This document shows positions 1 to 9,524 of a DNA stretch of 64,000 nt, piece after piece (positions within the stretch are counted from its first letter, which is position 1; the number at the start of each line of letters is the position of its first letter). The translations under genes and the position numbers were made by a program. Origin of the DNA: Spirochaetota bacterium. GTDB taxonomy: Bacteria > Spirochaetota > Brachyspiria > Brachyspirales > JACRPF01. Under the pieces are notes generated by a model. The model made no database searches. It worked only from the letters and a program-made list of their open reading frames with translations, and was not told the DNA's origin. The stretch is from positions 124,001 to 188,000 of the forward strand of contig JACRPF010000008.1 of NCBI GenBank assembly GCA_016214035.1, given 5' to 3'.

Positions 1-777
1 GAACAGTCAACCGGCTCGATATACAGCAAATCTCCCGCCGGCTTTTCACCCGCGGCTATTCCGTCATTCAATCCGTCATCGCCGTGGAACGACCTCATGT
101 GCAGATTCCTTGATGCGGCAGCCCGCGCATCGGACGGCCGATACCCGCTCGCAACCACGCGCATGCGCGGCATCAGCGATTTGTTATCGGCGCTCTACGG
201 CGGCGAGCAATTTCTCTTTGCAATGATGGAAAAACCCGATGAGGTCATGGCTGTCTGTGAACGCCTCACCGATTTCTGGATAGCTCACGCAAAACTCCAG
301 CTCGCACATATACCGCTCTTTCACGGCGGCGTGGGCTCGTATCTCTACAACGTATGGGCGCCCGCAAATACCGTTTGGATGCAGGAGGACTCGGCGGCGC
401 TCCTCTCTCCCGACTTGTACCGCACGTTCATCGAACCGTGCAACCGGCGTATCGCGCGGGAACTGAACATCATCGTCCATATGCATCCCACGGGGTATTA
501 TCCGTTCCGTGAATACGCTGCAATGGAACCGCGCGCACTTGAGCTTCATCTTGACCATGGCGGCCCATCGGCATCGCAGCTTACCCCCGTTCATCGTGAA
601 ATACTCTCGAAAACACCGCTCATCATCTGGGGCGATATCTCAGATGATGACCTGTCACATATGCTGACGAATCTCCCGCCGGAAGGGCTGATAATAACCG
701 CTCTCGTCGCCGATAAAGCTCATGCCGACCGGATCTGGCGGCTCTATGAAATCTGCATGGATACCCATAGGAACTGA
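1..777 (+). CDS. Uroporphyrinogen decarboxylase (URO-D)-like methyltransferase, 5' partial
   Basis: The frame is open from base 1 to the TGA at 775-777, so the start lies outside the window. The first ATG at 97 falls inside the conserved domain (NPSSPWNDL just before it aligns with the NPW segment of the family), so it is not taken as the start. The segment GRYPLATTRMRGISDLLSAL followed by the EQ and PDEV blocks, and the later HMHPTG and LHLDHGGPS segments, are typical of the URO-D barrel family. Besides HemE, this family includes corrinoid-dependent methyltransferases (MtbA/MtaA-like). The sequence looks more like the methyltransferase or uncharacterised branch than like HemE; the substrate cannot be named. 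Fold confidence is high, role low. Confidence 0.75.
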   Translation, partial: EQSTGSIYSKSPAGFSPAAIPSFNPSSPWNDLMCRFLDAAARASDGRYPLATTRMRGISDLLSALYGGEQFLFAMMEKPDEVMAVCERLTDFWIAHAKLQLAHIPLFHGGVGSYLYNVWAPANTVWMQEDSAALLSPDLYRTFIEPCNRRIARELNIIVHMHPTGYYPFREYAAMEPRALELHLDHGGPSASQLTPVHREILSKTPLIIWGDISDDDLSHMLTNLPPEGLIITALVADKAHADRIWRLYEICMDTHRN

Positions 778-817
778 ACCCCGGCAGTTGGAATACCCCC
801 ATTTCACCGCGATTTGT

Positions 818-845
818 TTGACTTTACCCCGATACAGCGTATAAT
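818..845 (+). promoter_or_regulatory. Sigma-70 type promoter of the lolC-lolD-sprA-like-DUF115 operon
   Basis: A -35 box TTGACT at 818-823 and a perfect -10 box TATAAT at 840-845 are separated by 16 bases. Transcription should start near 852, which leaves a leader of about 43 bases before the ATG at 895. This excludes the upstream in-frame ATG at 814 as the lolC start. The leader contains a GTAC-TTCG-GTAC mini-hairpin. Confidence 0.75.
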
Positions 846-894
846 GATTTCGCATCGAATATGCGGTACTTCGGTACGCCACACAGGAAAGACA

Positions 895-2205
895 ATGCGG
901 CTTGAATTCATGCTCGGCAGACGTTATTTGATGGCAAAACGCAGGCTGTCTTTCGTTTCCATTATTACTGCGCTCTGCATCATCGGCATAACCGCAGGCA
1001 TCAGTCTCCTTATTATGGTAATCTCGGTCATGAACGGATTTGAGGCCGAGGTCCGCGAAAAAATACTCGGCACGCGGGCGCATATCAACATCAGCGGACA
1101 CGACGCAAACGGCATCAGAAACCATAAAATGATCATCGATGAGGCGAAAAAGAACAAGGATGTCGTTCTTGCATCGTCGTACGTCACCTCGCCGGCGATA
1201 CTTCGCACCGCATTCATCGATTCACTCATCAATGTTCGCGCGTTCGATGAGGAAACGTTCCGCAACGACACCAACATGAACCGTTATTTTGTCTTCAAAC
1301 ACGGCAGCGCCGATCTTGCAACGCCCAACGCGGCGCTCATCGGCACCGAGATGGCGGTCAATTATGCGCTCGACATGAACGACTACATCGACGTCATCAC
1401 CGTCGCGGGCGACCGCGCACTCGGATACCGTCCGACCATGCAGCGGCTGCAGGTGAAGGGGATATACAAAACCGGTTATTATGAATATGATTCAAAACTC
1501 GTCATCGTGCCGCTCAAAACGGCGCAGGCAATGGCGGGCATCCCCGACAAGGTGAGCGGTGTTGCAGTCAAGGTGAAGGATTATCTTTCCGCGGATCGCG
1601 TTGCACGCGAGATCGACGCTGCGCTCAAAGGATTATACTTCGTCACACCGTGGATGTACTTTGAACGGAATTTCTTCGAGGCCTTGAAGAACGAAAAGCT
1701 CCTGATGGGTCTTGCGCTCTCAGTCATCATCCTCATCGCTTCGTTCAACATCGCCACCAGTCAGATACTGTTCGTCAAGGACAAACGCCGCGAGATCGCG
1801 ATATTGAAAACGCTCGGGCTGAAGCCATTCAATGTCGCTCAGGTCTTTTTTCTGGAAGGCACCATCATCGGATTCGTCGGCGTCGTCATCGGCGTAACAC
1901 TCGGACTATTCCTTGCCACACATGTAAAGGAAACGCTCGTGGGCATTCAGCGTTTCATGCAGTTCTTCCTTGACATCTATTACTTCTTCGCGCACATCAT
2001 CGTCCCGTCGATGCAGCACCCCTACTTCCCGGAACTGTTTCCGCAGAACGTCTACTACCTCTCCGGCGGTCTCCCGTCGCTGGTCATTCCGGCACAGGTG
2101 GTCACCATCGCGCTTGTATCGTTCGGACTTTCGGTGCTCTTTGCCATCATCCCCGCATACATCGCCAGCAAATACCGTCCGGCAAACGTGCTGAGGTATG
2201 AATAA
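895..2205 (+). CDS. lolC: LolC/LolE-type lipoprotein-releasing ABC transporter permease
   Basis: Inner-membrane permease that, with LolD, releases outer-membrane-destined lipoproteins from the inner membrane. The start at 895 has an AGGAAAG ribosome site, gives the canonical N-terminus MRLEFMLGRRYL, and lies downstream of a TATAAT promoter. The protein has 436 residues, near the usual length of 400-420. It has one N-terminal membrane helix (about residues 23-46), a large periplasmic domain with the family motif VISVMNGFEAEVREKILG, and three C-terminal helices around DKRREIAILKTLGLKP, the coupling region seen in LolC/LolE and MacB-like FtsX permeases. The stop overlaps the lolD start by 8 bases. 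There is only one permease gene, so the complex may be a homodimer (LolF-like). Confidence 0.88.
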   Translation: MRLEFMLGRRYLMAKRRLSFVSIITALCIIGITAGISLLIMVISVMNGFEAEVREKILGTRAHINISGHDANGIRNHKMIIDEAKKNKDVVLASSYVTSPAILRTAFIDSLINVRAFDEETFRNDTNMNRYFVFKHGSADLATPNAALIGTEMAVNYALDMNDYIDVITVAGDRALGYRPTMQRLQVKGIYKTGYYEYDSKLVIVPLKTAQAMAGIPDKVSGVAVKVKDYLSADRVAREIDAALKGLYFVTPWMYFERNFFEALKNEKLLMGLALSVIILIASFNIATSQILFVKDKRREIAILKTLGLKPFNVAQVFFLEGTIIGFVGVVIGVTLGLFLATHVKETLVGIQRFMQFFLDIYYFFAHIIVPSMQHPYFPELFPQNVYYLSGGLPSLVIPAQVVTIALVSFGLSVLFAIIPAYIASKYRPANVLRYE

Positions 2206-2869
2206 CATGAACGCCATCGTTTCAATTAACGGCCTCTGCAAGGCGTTTCCGGGCAATCCTCCGCTTGACGTCATCAAGGACTTTTCACTGAACATACCGT
2301 CCGGTGAAATTCTTGCCGTCACCGGCGCATCGGGTTCGGGAAAGACTACGCTTTTGAACCTTATCGCCGGCATCGACTCCATCACCGGCGGCGACATCAC
2401 GGTTTCGGGAAAATCGGTAGCCCGGATGAACGAACGCGATCTGTCCGTTTTCCGGAGCACCACAATAGGTTATGTGTTCCAGTTCCACAATCTCCTCACG
2501 GAATTCAACGCGCTTGAGAATGTGATGATACCGTTCCTGATTCGCGCATACGACCGGAAGGCCGCGAAACAACGAGCGACGGAGATACTGGAGCGCGTGG
2601 GACTTGCCGGACGCCTGCTCCACCTTGTCGGAGAACTCTCCGGCGGCGAACAGCAGCGTGTGGCAATCGCCCGTGCGCTGGTCAACAATCCGGCGCTGCT
2701 CCTTGCCGATGAACCCACCGGCAATCTTGATCGTACGAACGCCGATATGGTCGCCGATCTCCTCTGGGATATCGCACGCGAGCGGGCCCAGACGCTCATC
2801 ATTGTCACCCATGCGGCGTCGATCGCCGAGCGAGCGCACCGCATTATCGATCTCGGCGGCAGACGCTGA
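2198..2869 (+). CDS. lolD: LolD-type ABC transporter ATPase
   Basis: Cytoplasmic ATPase partner of the permease encoded just upstream. All ABC signatures are present: Walker A GASGSGKT (residues 43-50), Q-loop in GYVFQF (Gln95), signature LSGGEQQR (147-154), Walker B LLLADEP followed by TGNLD (167-178), and the switch His205 in VTH. The length of 223 residues is standard for LolD/MacB-type ATPases. Translation probably couples to lolC through the 8-base overlap; an in-frame ATG at 2207 is an alternative start. Functional pairing with LolC rests on gene order and family. A FtsE-like or MacB-like role is less likely because of the LolC-like permease. Confidence 0.9.
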   Translation: MNNMNAIVSINGLCKAFPGNPPLDVIKDFSLNIPSGEILAVTGASGSGKTTLLNLIAGIDSITGGDITVSGKSVARMNERDLSVFRSTTIGYVFQFHNLLTEFNALENVMIPFLIRAYDRKAAKQRATEILERVGLAGRLLHLVGELSGGEQQRVAIARALVNNPALLLADEPTGNLDRTNADMVADLLWDIARERAQTLIIVTHAASIAERAHRIIDLGGRR

Positions 2870-2880
2870 CAGGTAACGCC

Positions 2881-5800
2881 ATGCAACGTATCTTCGCGCG
2901 AATCGTGTTCGCCGCATGCCTCGCCTGCGGCACGCTGTCTGCAAGCGCCATCCTGGATTACCCCGACCTTGATCTTACCGAAATGTATCAAAGCGTCCGC
3001 GTGGGCGGCGAATATCGCCGGAGCCTCAGGCTTTCATTTCTCGCGCCGACCAATTACATTGCCCAGAGTGTTTACGACATGCTCGCGCAGGCAAAACGTG
3101 ATGCGCTGGCCAGGAACACCGCGTCTCTGCCCGGATATTTCGACAGCCTGATTGAACGCACGTTCACATTCGATCAAAGTAAAATCGACATGCTCATGGA
3201 ACTCACGCGTCCGTCGCGGGCGTCGGAGGATGAACAGCGCATCGGCGGCGGCCAGCAGATAACCATAGACCCGGAACGCGACGTGCATATCAATGTACGC
3301 GGCGAGCTGAACACGCGTATATCATGGGGCGCGGCAAAGCAGTTATTCGTATCCGATGACTTCCTCAAATCGGAACATCAGACCAACTCCAGCGCAGGTA
3401 ACTGGCGATGGAACGACGCAGCACCCGGCGGCATCAATTACAACTGGCAGTTTTCCCAGAATTTATTCGTATCGCTGCTCGGCACGGTCGCCAATCAGCT
3501 GAAGATACAGATCGATCACGTGAGCGGCCGCGATGAAAACGCGTACGGCATCGAGTGGCAGCCGGGAGATAAGACGCCGGTGAAAAAATCACGTTCGATA
3601 ATTCAACGCATACAGGTGGGCGACGTCGATATGGCGCTCGGCGGCGGCAGCACATTCATATCCCTCGGCGGCATCAACCGCAAAGCATTCGGGATACGCG
3701 CTGAATTCGAACGGGACAACTTCACCGCAAATCTTATTCTGAGTCTGTCAAAAGGCCTCGTGGCCACCTATTCCTCAGTCGGCAACAGCGAGCTTATCGT
3801 CAGGACGAACTGGGACTACGAATATCTGCGTCGGCGGTTCTTCAATCTCGGGAAACGGAACATCGCGACATATGCCATCTACCGTCTGGGCGCCGGCGCG
3901 CCGAAACTGGTAATCAACGGAAAAGGCTTTGAAGAATTTCAGGGTGAATTTGTGGACCGTGAGCGCGGTATCATCGATTTCGGCAGTGCACGCGAGAGTG
4001 ACACACTCGTCATATTTTTCACCTATTACAGCAACGGCATCGCCACCAAAATGCCCACAACGAATGAAATCATCGACGGCATCACCTATCCTTACGACCG
4101 ATCGGATACGAATTACCGGTATACCGATATGACGAACATGAATATCGCCATTACAAACGCGTCCACGGGCCTGCCGGTTGACACCGCAAATCCATTATTC
4201 GCGTCTTCGAATTTCATTGTACTCATTGACCAGCAGGAAGCGGGGCCGAATCCGTTCGAATTGCGCAACAGCTACTCCATGGAAAGCAGCATCGACGAGA
4301 CCACACTTGAGATATCCCTGTTTAAAAACGACCTTGAAGTCCCCGGCGAACAGAAACACGCCATCGACCGTCGCGGGACATTCAAGACGACAGGGCCGTT
4401 CACGATTGATCTTGATAAAAGCCGTATTGTCTTCGATTCCAATCGTCCCTATTCACTGAATGAAGCGTTATACACGAACCAGACCGGAAAAACCACAGAC
4501 CCCTATATCCCGAAAGCGAATTCATACAACCTTCACATAAAGTATTACCGGAAATCAAGCGGCAGTGCAATTAATCTGATGCCCAACATGATCGAGGGGA
4601 GCGAGACGGTCAAGATAAACAGTGTTGCGGTGCCGAAAACGGAATACACGGTTGATTATGCCGGCGGCATCGTCCGTTTTGTCAACCCCAACCGCGTGGG
4701 AAAGACCGATAAAGTTGACATCACCTACGAGTATAAACCGTTCGGCTCGTCGTTACAGAACACACTTTTCGGCGCGCGGGTGCATTACACCTTCGGCGAT
4801 GAGAATCAGCTCGGTGTGACCTTTCTCAATTCCGGCGGCCAGAAACCCACCGGTGCTCCCTCACCCGATACCGCACCGTCATCGCGCGCGGTGCTCGGCG
4901 CCGACGGAAGATTCAATCTCATGAAACTGCTGGGGTATAACCAGAGTCCGTTCGTTCTCACCGCGGGCGGAGAGATTGCATATTCATGGTATGATATCAA
5001 CACCGTGGACAAAGGCCTCATACTCGACATGGAGGGCGATGAAGACTCGCTTGAAATGCGGGAAACGGAGACCGGCGATCTCTATTACACCTATAACCCG
5101 AAGATCGAACTGAAAAGCGGCGTCACCACGAACGCGCTCGGAGAACTTTATTACATCGACATGCACAAACACGACGGGTTCGGCGGACGTACCTGGCGTG
5201 ATCTCACCTACTCGACGCTTGAAATTATGAAAACCAATCCCGGCGGATTTCTCGAGGTGTCGCCCATAGGGCAGTTCAAGACTTTCAATACCAAACCGGG
5301 ACCGTATATGGCCGGAAATGAAGGGGCGCAGGACCCGCGCCTCTACGCAGACCAGCGCGCCATCGTCTATGACTATGCATTCGACACCAACAAACGGGCG
5401 AACTACGTCTCGGTGGTGCAGGGTTTCAGCACATCGTCGAGCGGCATTACCAACGCCCGCGGTATCGATACGTCGAAATACAACGAGATCGAGATCGTGG
5501 CAAAACTGGTCGCCCCGCTGTCCAACAGTGCGGACCCGCAAAAAGTATACCTCATGCTCGAACTCGGGAATCCGACCGAAGACTTTGACAATAACCTGAA
5601 CCGCAGTTTTGAACAGAATGAGAACGCCACCGGCATGGATTTCAATTATGCGAATATATCCAGGAACGTCAACCGATCTACCCGGCAGGGCGGCGGTTAC
5701 GGCACACCGGGCAGCGCCTCAAATGTAATCGACAACGGTAACGGCAGAATCGATGTGGAAGATCTCAACGGCGACGGACAGTTCTCAATTGATGACGATG

Positions 5801-8800
5801 TAATCGCCTTTCCATCTTCCGCAACGGTCACGATCTCAACAAACATAACGAATACGGCCGCATACGATGACATCACCAATACGCGTATTGAATTCCCGTC
5901 ATATGCGACATTCACGAATAACAGCAACCGGTATACGTATCAGAACACTTTTTATTCCATCACCGCCATGTCGCTGTTCTCAAACGCAAGCGACGGCATG
6001 AAGGGCGTGCCGTACCTCCGCTTGAAAATGCGCATACGCCCCGATATTAGCGCGAATACGCGCAGCGTACTCGAACGGACGAAGGGCCTGCGCTTTTCAA
6101 TCATGCATGCAGACGGAACGCCGGCAGCGGGACGGCTAATCGTCGATCGCGTGAAATTCTCGGCGTCACGCTGGACGGAAGTGTTCGTGGACGGATTCTA
6201 CCCGAAAACATCCGACCAGTTCAAAACCTCCATCATGAACTCGCGCAACGACCCCGAGTATCGTTTCGGTTCGGGGAACCGGCTCATCGACGACAAGGAC
6301 TGGGCCCGCACCTACACAGACCTCCATGGAACGCTCAGCAAGGACGAACGCGAAAAACTCAGCGAAAGCATACTGAAGATCGAGTACTCGCTCAATAATA
6401 TCAGCAATACAAACAGTGCGCTGTCCACGGACGGTGTGAAAGGCGAGCTTGTCATCAACAATTCGGTGAACCGGTTCTACGATCTCTCAATCTACAAGGA
6501 ACTTACGTTCTTCGTGTATCGTGAACGATGGAGCGGCGGGAATGAAGCGCTCCTGTTCCGTTTCGGCGAAGCCACGAACCGGTGCTACAGCATACGCATC
6601 CCGATGTCGCTTTTAAACCGTGAAAAATCTGCAACAGGCACCACGGATATCAAAACGGGATGGAATAAGGTCACCGTCAAACTTATGGAAGCCGGCGTCG
6701 GCAATAATGTGTTCAAGGTACAGGTGAACGGCGGCGATGTCACGGGAGCAACCGTCACGAGGATCGGGAATGCGACCCTTACGAGGATAGCCATGTTCGC
6801 ATTCGGCGTAGATTCATCCGCCGGCATACCCGGCACGCCGCTCAGCGGTGCGATTTGGATCAATGACACGTTTTCCGACCTCGACGTCATGGCTGAGGGA
6901 TGGGCCTGGCGCGCCGACGCCACAATCGCCTATAACGCCCCGATATCCATTGGAGATATACCGATCATCACCTCGGTAGCGGCCACCTATGCGCACAACG
7001 ACCAGCGCAAAGGTTTCGGCAGTATCGGGCAGGGGCTCAACCGCAGCGATAATGCTTCGGATACCTTTTCGTTCCGCACCGCGCTTTTCAAAATGCTCAA
7101 TGCCGACATTTCACTCGCCCAATCCGACACACTGAGCGACACGAACCCGCAGATAATCCCGAAAGACACACAGACATACGGCCTTAACCGCTCCGGCAAT
7201 TTCGGGCTGTCATTCAATTCCGGTCTGCCCTATGTCCCGGTGATATCGCATAATTATTCGGAAACCGTATCGAAAGGATTCAGCGCGGTCCGTGTGGAAT
7301 CGAGCAATACAACGGCGATAAAACTTGTTAAAAGCGAATCGCACGGAAGGACATACGGCATCAATGAAAGCCTTACGATCAACAATCTGTTCGGCATCAA
7401 CGGCGCATCGATAACAGAGAATTACACCATGTCGGCGTCGATACAGAAAACGGTGCAGCAGGAGACGAATAACGTCAACGAGCAGTCACTGTCATTCGAC
7501 CGCGACGGACAGTATTCGCGCGTCGTCGGCTATTTCTATGACGGAGACAACGTGTTCAACAGCGATCTGCGTAAGAATGACATCGCCGATTTCCGCGATG
7601 TCGTATCCGCAAAATACATATTCTCCCAGAATCAGAGCGGGTCGCTCTCGCTCGGCATGCCGTGGTTTTCGCTCGGCCTGACACTGTCGCACGGTCTCAA
7701 CCAGTATACCGATTATGCGTCGAGTATCCGCAACGCGATCTCCGACCTGTTCGAACGGGATTATTTCACCCAATTCGCCACGCTCTGGAGCCCGAACCTT
7801 CTCGACATACCGGTGGATGAGGTCGTGATCATCACGAACTCGCCGTCGAACTATACGACCAATCATATCACCAGACGCAGAAGCATCATGTCATCGGAAT
7901 CCTACAGTTCCGGGCAGACATTAACCGTGCCTCCCGTCCCCTTTCTCGGTGCGATCACCTTCGGCGTGAACGAAAGCTACAGCGAAAGCGGATATCAGTA
8001 TGATTCATCAAAAAAATACTCGCGACTTACCAACGCATTCACGAACATAGCCGAGTTCATCTCGAATTTCGCGGTATACGGCTATAACGCATCAAACGCA
8101 TACAAAAACGCCACGCTGTCGCTCTCGGCAAACCTCGCATTCGCGCTCAATTTCAAGGATATCTGGAAGGAATGTCCGCTGCAGTCCATCCCGCTGAGTT
8201 TCACGAGGACCATCGCCGCGTCGGAGAACATGATACCCGCAGGAAAATTCTCGTTCGGCACGAATACGTACGATTTCAACGTACTTCGCTATGCCGGAAC
8301 GGTTATACCCTCGCTGTTCATGCCGCCGTGGTACTATATTGATTATCCGTTCGCACCGGTTGTCAGGGCGCTTTTCGCCGGTACCAATGCGCCGAACGCG
8401 CAGCAGCGCCACAACGCGTCAAAAGCGGTGAGCGAGATGCTGAGCTATTACGACTGGCGCACGCAGCGTTATACGGTGCCGTACGCAAATGACGAGTACA
8501 GCGCGGTTGCGGGCCTCAATGAGACATATTCCATAACGTTCCAGTTCGTTGAACTGCCGGTGGTGAAATTGTTCCTGCCGTCGTCATTCGCATGGTCGAT
8601 GTCGCTCGCCACCGCGCGGGATACGCTGGGGAAAATTTCACAGAGCGATACGTATTCCATCAGTCTCGGACGCGGCATCAGCATCATAGACATCATCAAA
8701 CTCATACATCCGCCGTTCGAGGACCCGTTTTTGCGATCGACATCATTAAACTACTCGTTTGCCTACGGCCTGAACAATAATTACAATACAAAACTGCAGA

Positions 8801-9498
8801 GCGAGACGTTCAACGGATCGCTCTATTTCTCGTTCCGTGTGCTCAACAATCTTCCGCTGAACATCAACTGCACCTATCAGGGAACAAAGAAACTCCAGTA
8901 TCTGCGGTATAACACCGCAGGTACTCCGTATATGGGCATCGGTTATCGCGGCACGATTACGAATGCGGCCACGCAGCAGTATTATCTGCTGTATAACATC
9001 GGCGACAATGAATACGGGTTCGACTTTTCACGCGACTCCGGTATCGCGGCGATAGACCCCGGCAAGACGGAACATACGTTTGCGATAGACGCATCGCTCA
9101 CCTTCCCGCAGATGAGCGATGAAATCCTATTCTTCAAACTCGAAAAGGCGATCACGCTGAACCATACGATACATGTTGCCATGCCGTATTTCAGATTCGC
9201 ATCATATGACGACACGGTCATGTTTGCACAGACCGGCAATATCAAGGCTGATGTAACATCGGCGAAGTATATCGACCTGACCGGCAACCAGGTTGACGCG
9301 TCCATCGACTTCCTGCAGCTCGTCGCCGAATACCGCGTGGGGTTCAGTCTGAACGAATACATAACGATAAACGAATACAATAAGATCCCGCTGTTCTTCC
9401 GCCAGTACTACCGCACATCGAAGGAACTCGCCGATAAAAACAAGTGGGAGATGATGGCGGGCATCGAAATAGGCGCCGATGTCACACTCAGGTTCTGA
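2881..9498 (+). CDS. Giant SprA/Sov-like outer-membrane protein
   Basis: A 2205-residue exported protein, 11 bases after lolD. The N-terminus is a signal peptide (hydrophobic core AFAACLACGTLS type, cleavage probably after ASA at residue 23). The C-terminus ends in the barrel signal ...VTLRF with terminal Phe. Several segments match the SprA/Sov pattern known from Bacteroidota: NGKGFEEFQGEF with RERGIIDFG (about 347-370), PNMIEGSETVKIN with YTVDYAGGIVRF (about 568-600), then PFGSSLQNTLFGARVHYTF, then a D-M-E-G-DE block (about 715). SprA is the 36-strand translocon of type IX secretion. Residues 951-973 hold two calcium-loop-like motifs (DNGNGRID, DLNGDGQF). The last ~900 residues are rich in alternating aromatic strands, consistent with a very large barrel. 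No other type IX component is visible in the window, so secretion activity is inference. Confidence 0.72.
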   Translation: MQRIFARIVFAACLACGTLSASAILDYPDLDLTEMYQSVRVGGEYRRSLRLSFLAPTNYIAQSVYDMLAQAKRDALARNTASLPGYFDSLIERTFTFDQSKIDMLMELTRPSRASEDEQRIGGGQQITIDPERDVHINVRGELNTRISWGAAKQLFVSDDFLKSEHQTNSSAGNWRWNDAAPGGINYNWQFSQNLFVSLLGTVANQLKIQIDHVSGRDENAYGIEWQPGDKTPVKKSRSIIQRIQVGDVDMALGGGSTFISLGGINRKAFGIRAEFERDNFTANLILSLSKGLVATYSSVGNSELIVRTNWDYEYLRRRFFNLGKRNIATYAIYRLGAGAPKLVINGKGFEEFQGEFVDRERGIIDFGSARESDTLVIFFTYYSNGIATKMPTTNEIIDGITYPYDRSDTNYRYTDMTNMNIAITNASTGLPVDTANPLFASSNFIVLIDQQEAGPNPFELRNSYSMESSIDETTLEISLFKNDLEVPGEQKHAIDRRGTFKTTGPFTIDLDKSRIVFDSNRPYSLNEALYTNQTGKTTDPYIPKANSYNLHIKYYRKSSGSAINLMPNMIEGSETVKINSVAVPKTEYTVDYAGGIVRFVNPNRVGKTDKVDITYEYKPFGSSLQNTLFGARVHYTFGDENQLGVTFLNSGGQKPTGAPSPDTAPSSRAVLGADGRFNLMKLLGYNQSPFVLTAGGEIAYSWYDINTVDKGLILDMEGDEDSLEMRETETGDLYYTYNPKIELKSGVTTNALGELYYIDMHKHDGFGGRTWRDLTYSTLEIMKTNPGGFLEVSPIGQFKTFNTKPGPYMAGNEGAQDPRLYADQRAIVYDYAFDTNKRANYVSVVQGFSTSSSGITNARGIDTSKYNEIEIVAKLVAPLSNSADPQKVYLMLELGNPTEDFDNNLNRSFEQNENATGMDFNYANISRNVNRSTRQGGGYGTPGSASNVIDNGNGRIDVEDLNGDGQFSIDDDVIAFPSSATVTISTNITNTAAYDDITNTRIEFPSYATFTNNSNRYTYQNTFYSITAMSLFSNASDGMKGVPYLRLKMRIRPDISANTRSVLERTKGLRFSIMHADGTPAAGRLIVDRVKFSASRWTEVFVDGFYPKTSDQFKTSIMNSRNDPEYRFGSGNRLIDDKDWARTYTDLHGTLSKDEREKLSESILKIEYSLNNISNTNSALSTDGVKGELVINNSVNRFYDLSIYKELTFFVYRERWSGGNEALLFRFGEATNRCYSIRIPMSLLNREKSATGTTDIKTGWNKVTVKLMEAGVGNNVFKVQVNGGDVTGATVTRIGNATLTRIAMFAFGVDSSAGIPGTPLSGAIWINDTFSDLDVMAEGWAWRADATIAYNAPISIGDIPIITSVAATYAHNDQRKGFGSIGQGLNRSDNASDTFSFRTALFKMLNADISLAQSDTLSDTNPQIIPKDTQTYGLNRSGNFGLSFNSGLPYVPVISHNYSETVSKGFSAVRVESSNTTAIKLVKSESHGRTYGINESLTINNLFGINGASITENYTMSASIQKTVQQETNNVNEQSLSFDRDGQYSRVVGYFYDGDNVFNSDLRKNDIADFRDVVSAKYIFSQNQSGSLSLGMPWFSLGLTLSHGLNQYTDYASSIRNAISDLFERDYFTQFATLWSPNLLDIPVDEVVIITNSPSNYTTNHITRRRSIMSSESYSSGQTLTVPPVPFLGAITFGVNESYSESGYQYDSSKKYSRLTNAFTNIAEFISNFAVYGYNASNAYKNATLSLSANLAFALNFKDIWKECPLQSIPLSFTRTIAASENMIPAGKFSFGTNTYDFNVLRYAGTVIPSLFMPPWYYIDYPFAPVVRALFAGTNAPNAQQRHNASKAVSEMLSYYDWRTQRYTVPYANDEYSAVAGLNETYSITFQFVELPVVKLFLPSSFAWSMSLATARDTLGKISQSDTYSISLGRGISIIDIIKLIHPPFEDPFLRSTSLNYSFAYGLNNNYNTKLQSETFNGSLYFSFRVLNNLPLNINCTYQGTKKLQYLRYNTAGTPYMGIGYRGTITNAATQQYYLLYNIGDNEYGFDFSRDSGIAAIDPGKTEHTFAIDASLTFPQMSDEILFFKLEKAITLNHTIHVAMPYFRFASYDDTVMFAQTGNIKADVTSAKYIDLTGNQVDASIDFLQLVAEYRVGFSLNEYITINEYNKIPLFFRQYYRTSKELADKNKWEMMAGIEIGADVTLRF

Positions 9499-9524
9499 CA
9501 CCATGCGGAATGGAATGCGTCCCC

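Noticed and set aside
814-894. Possible upstream start of the lolC-like gene at ATG 814
   Set aside because: It lies upstream of the transcription start predicted from the TATAAT at 840-845, and the segment lacks family similarity; the ATG at 895 has a good ribosome site.
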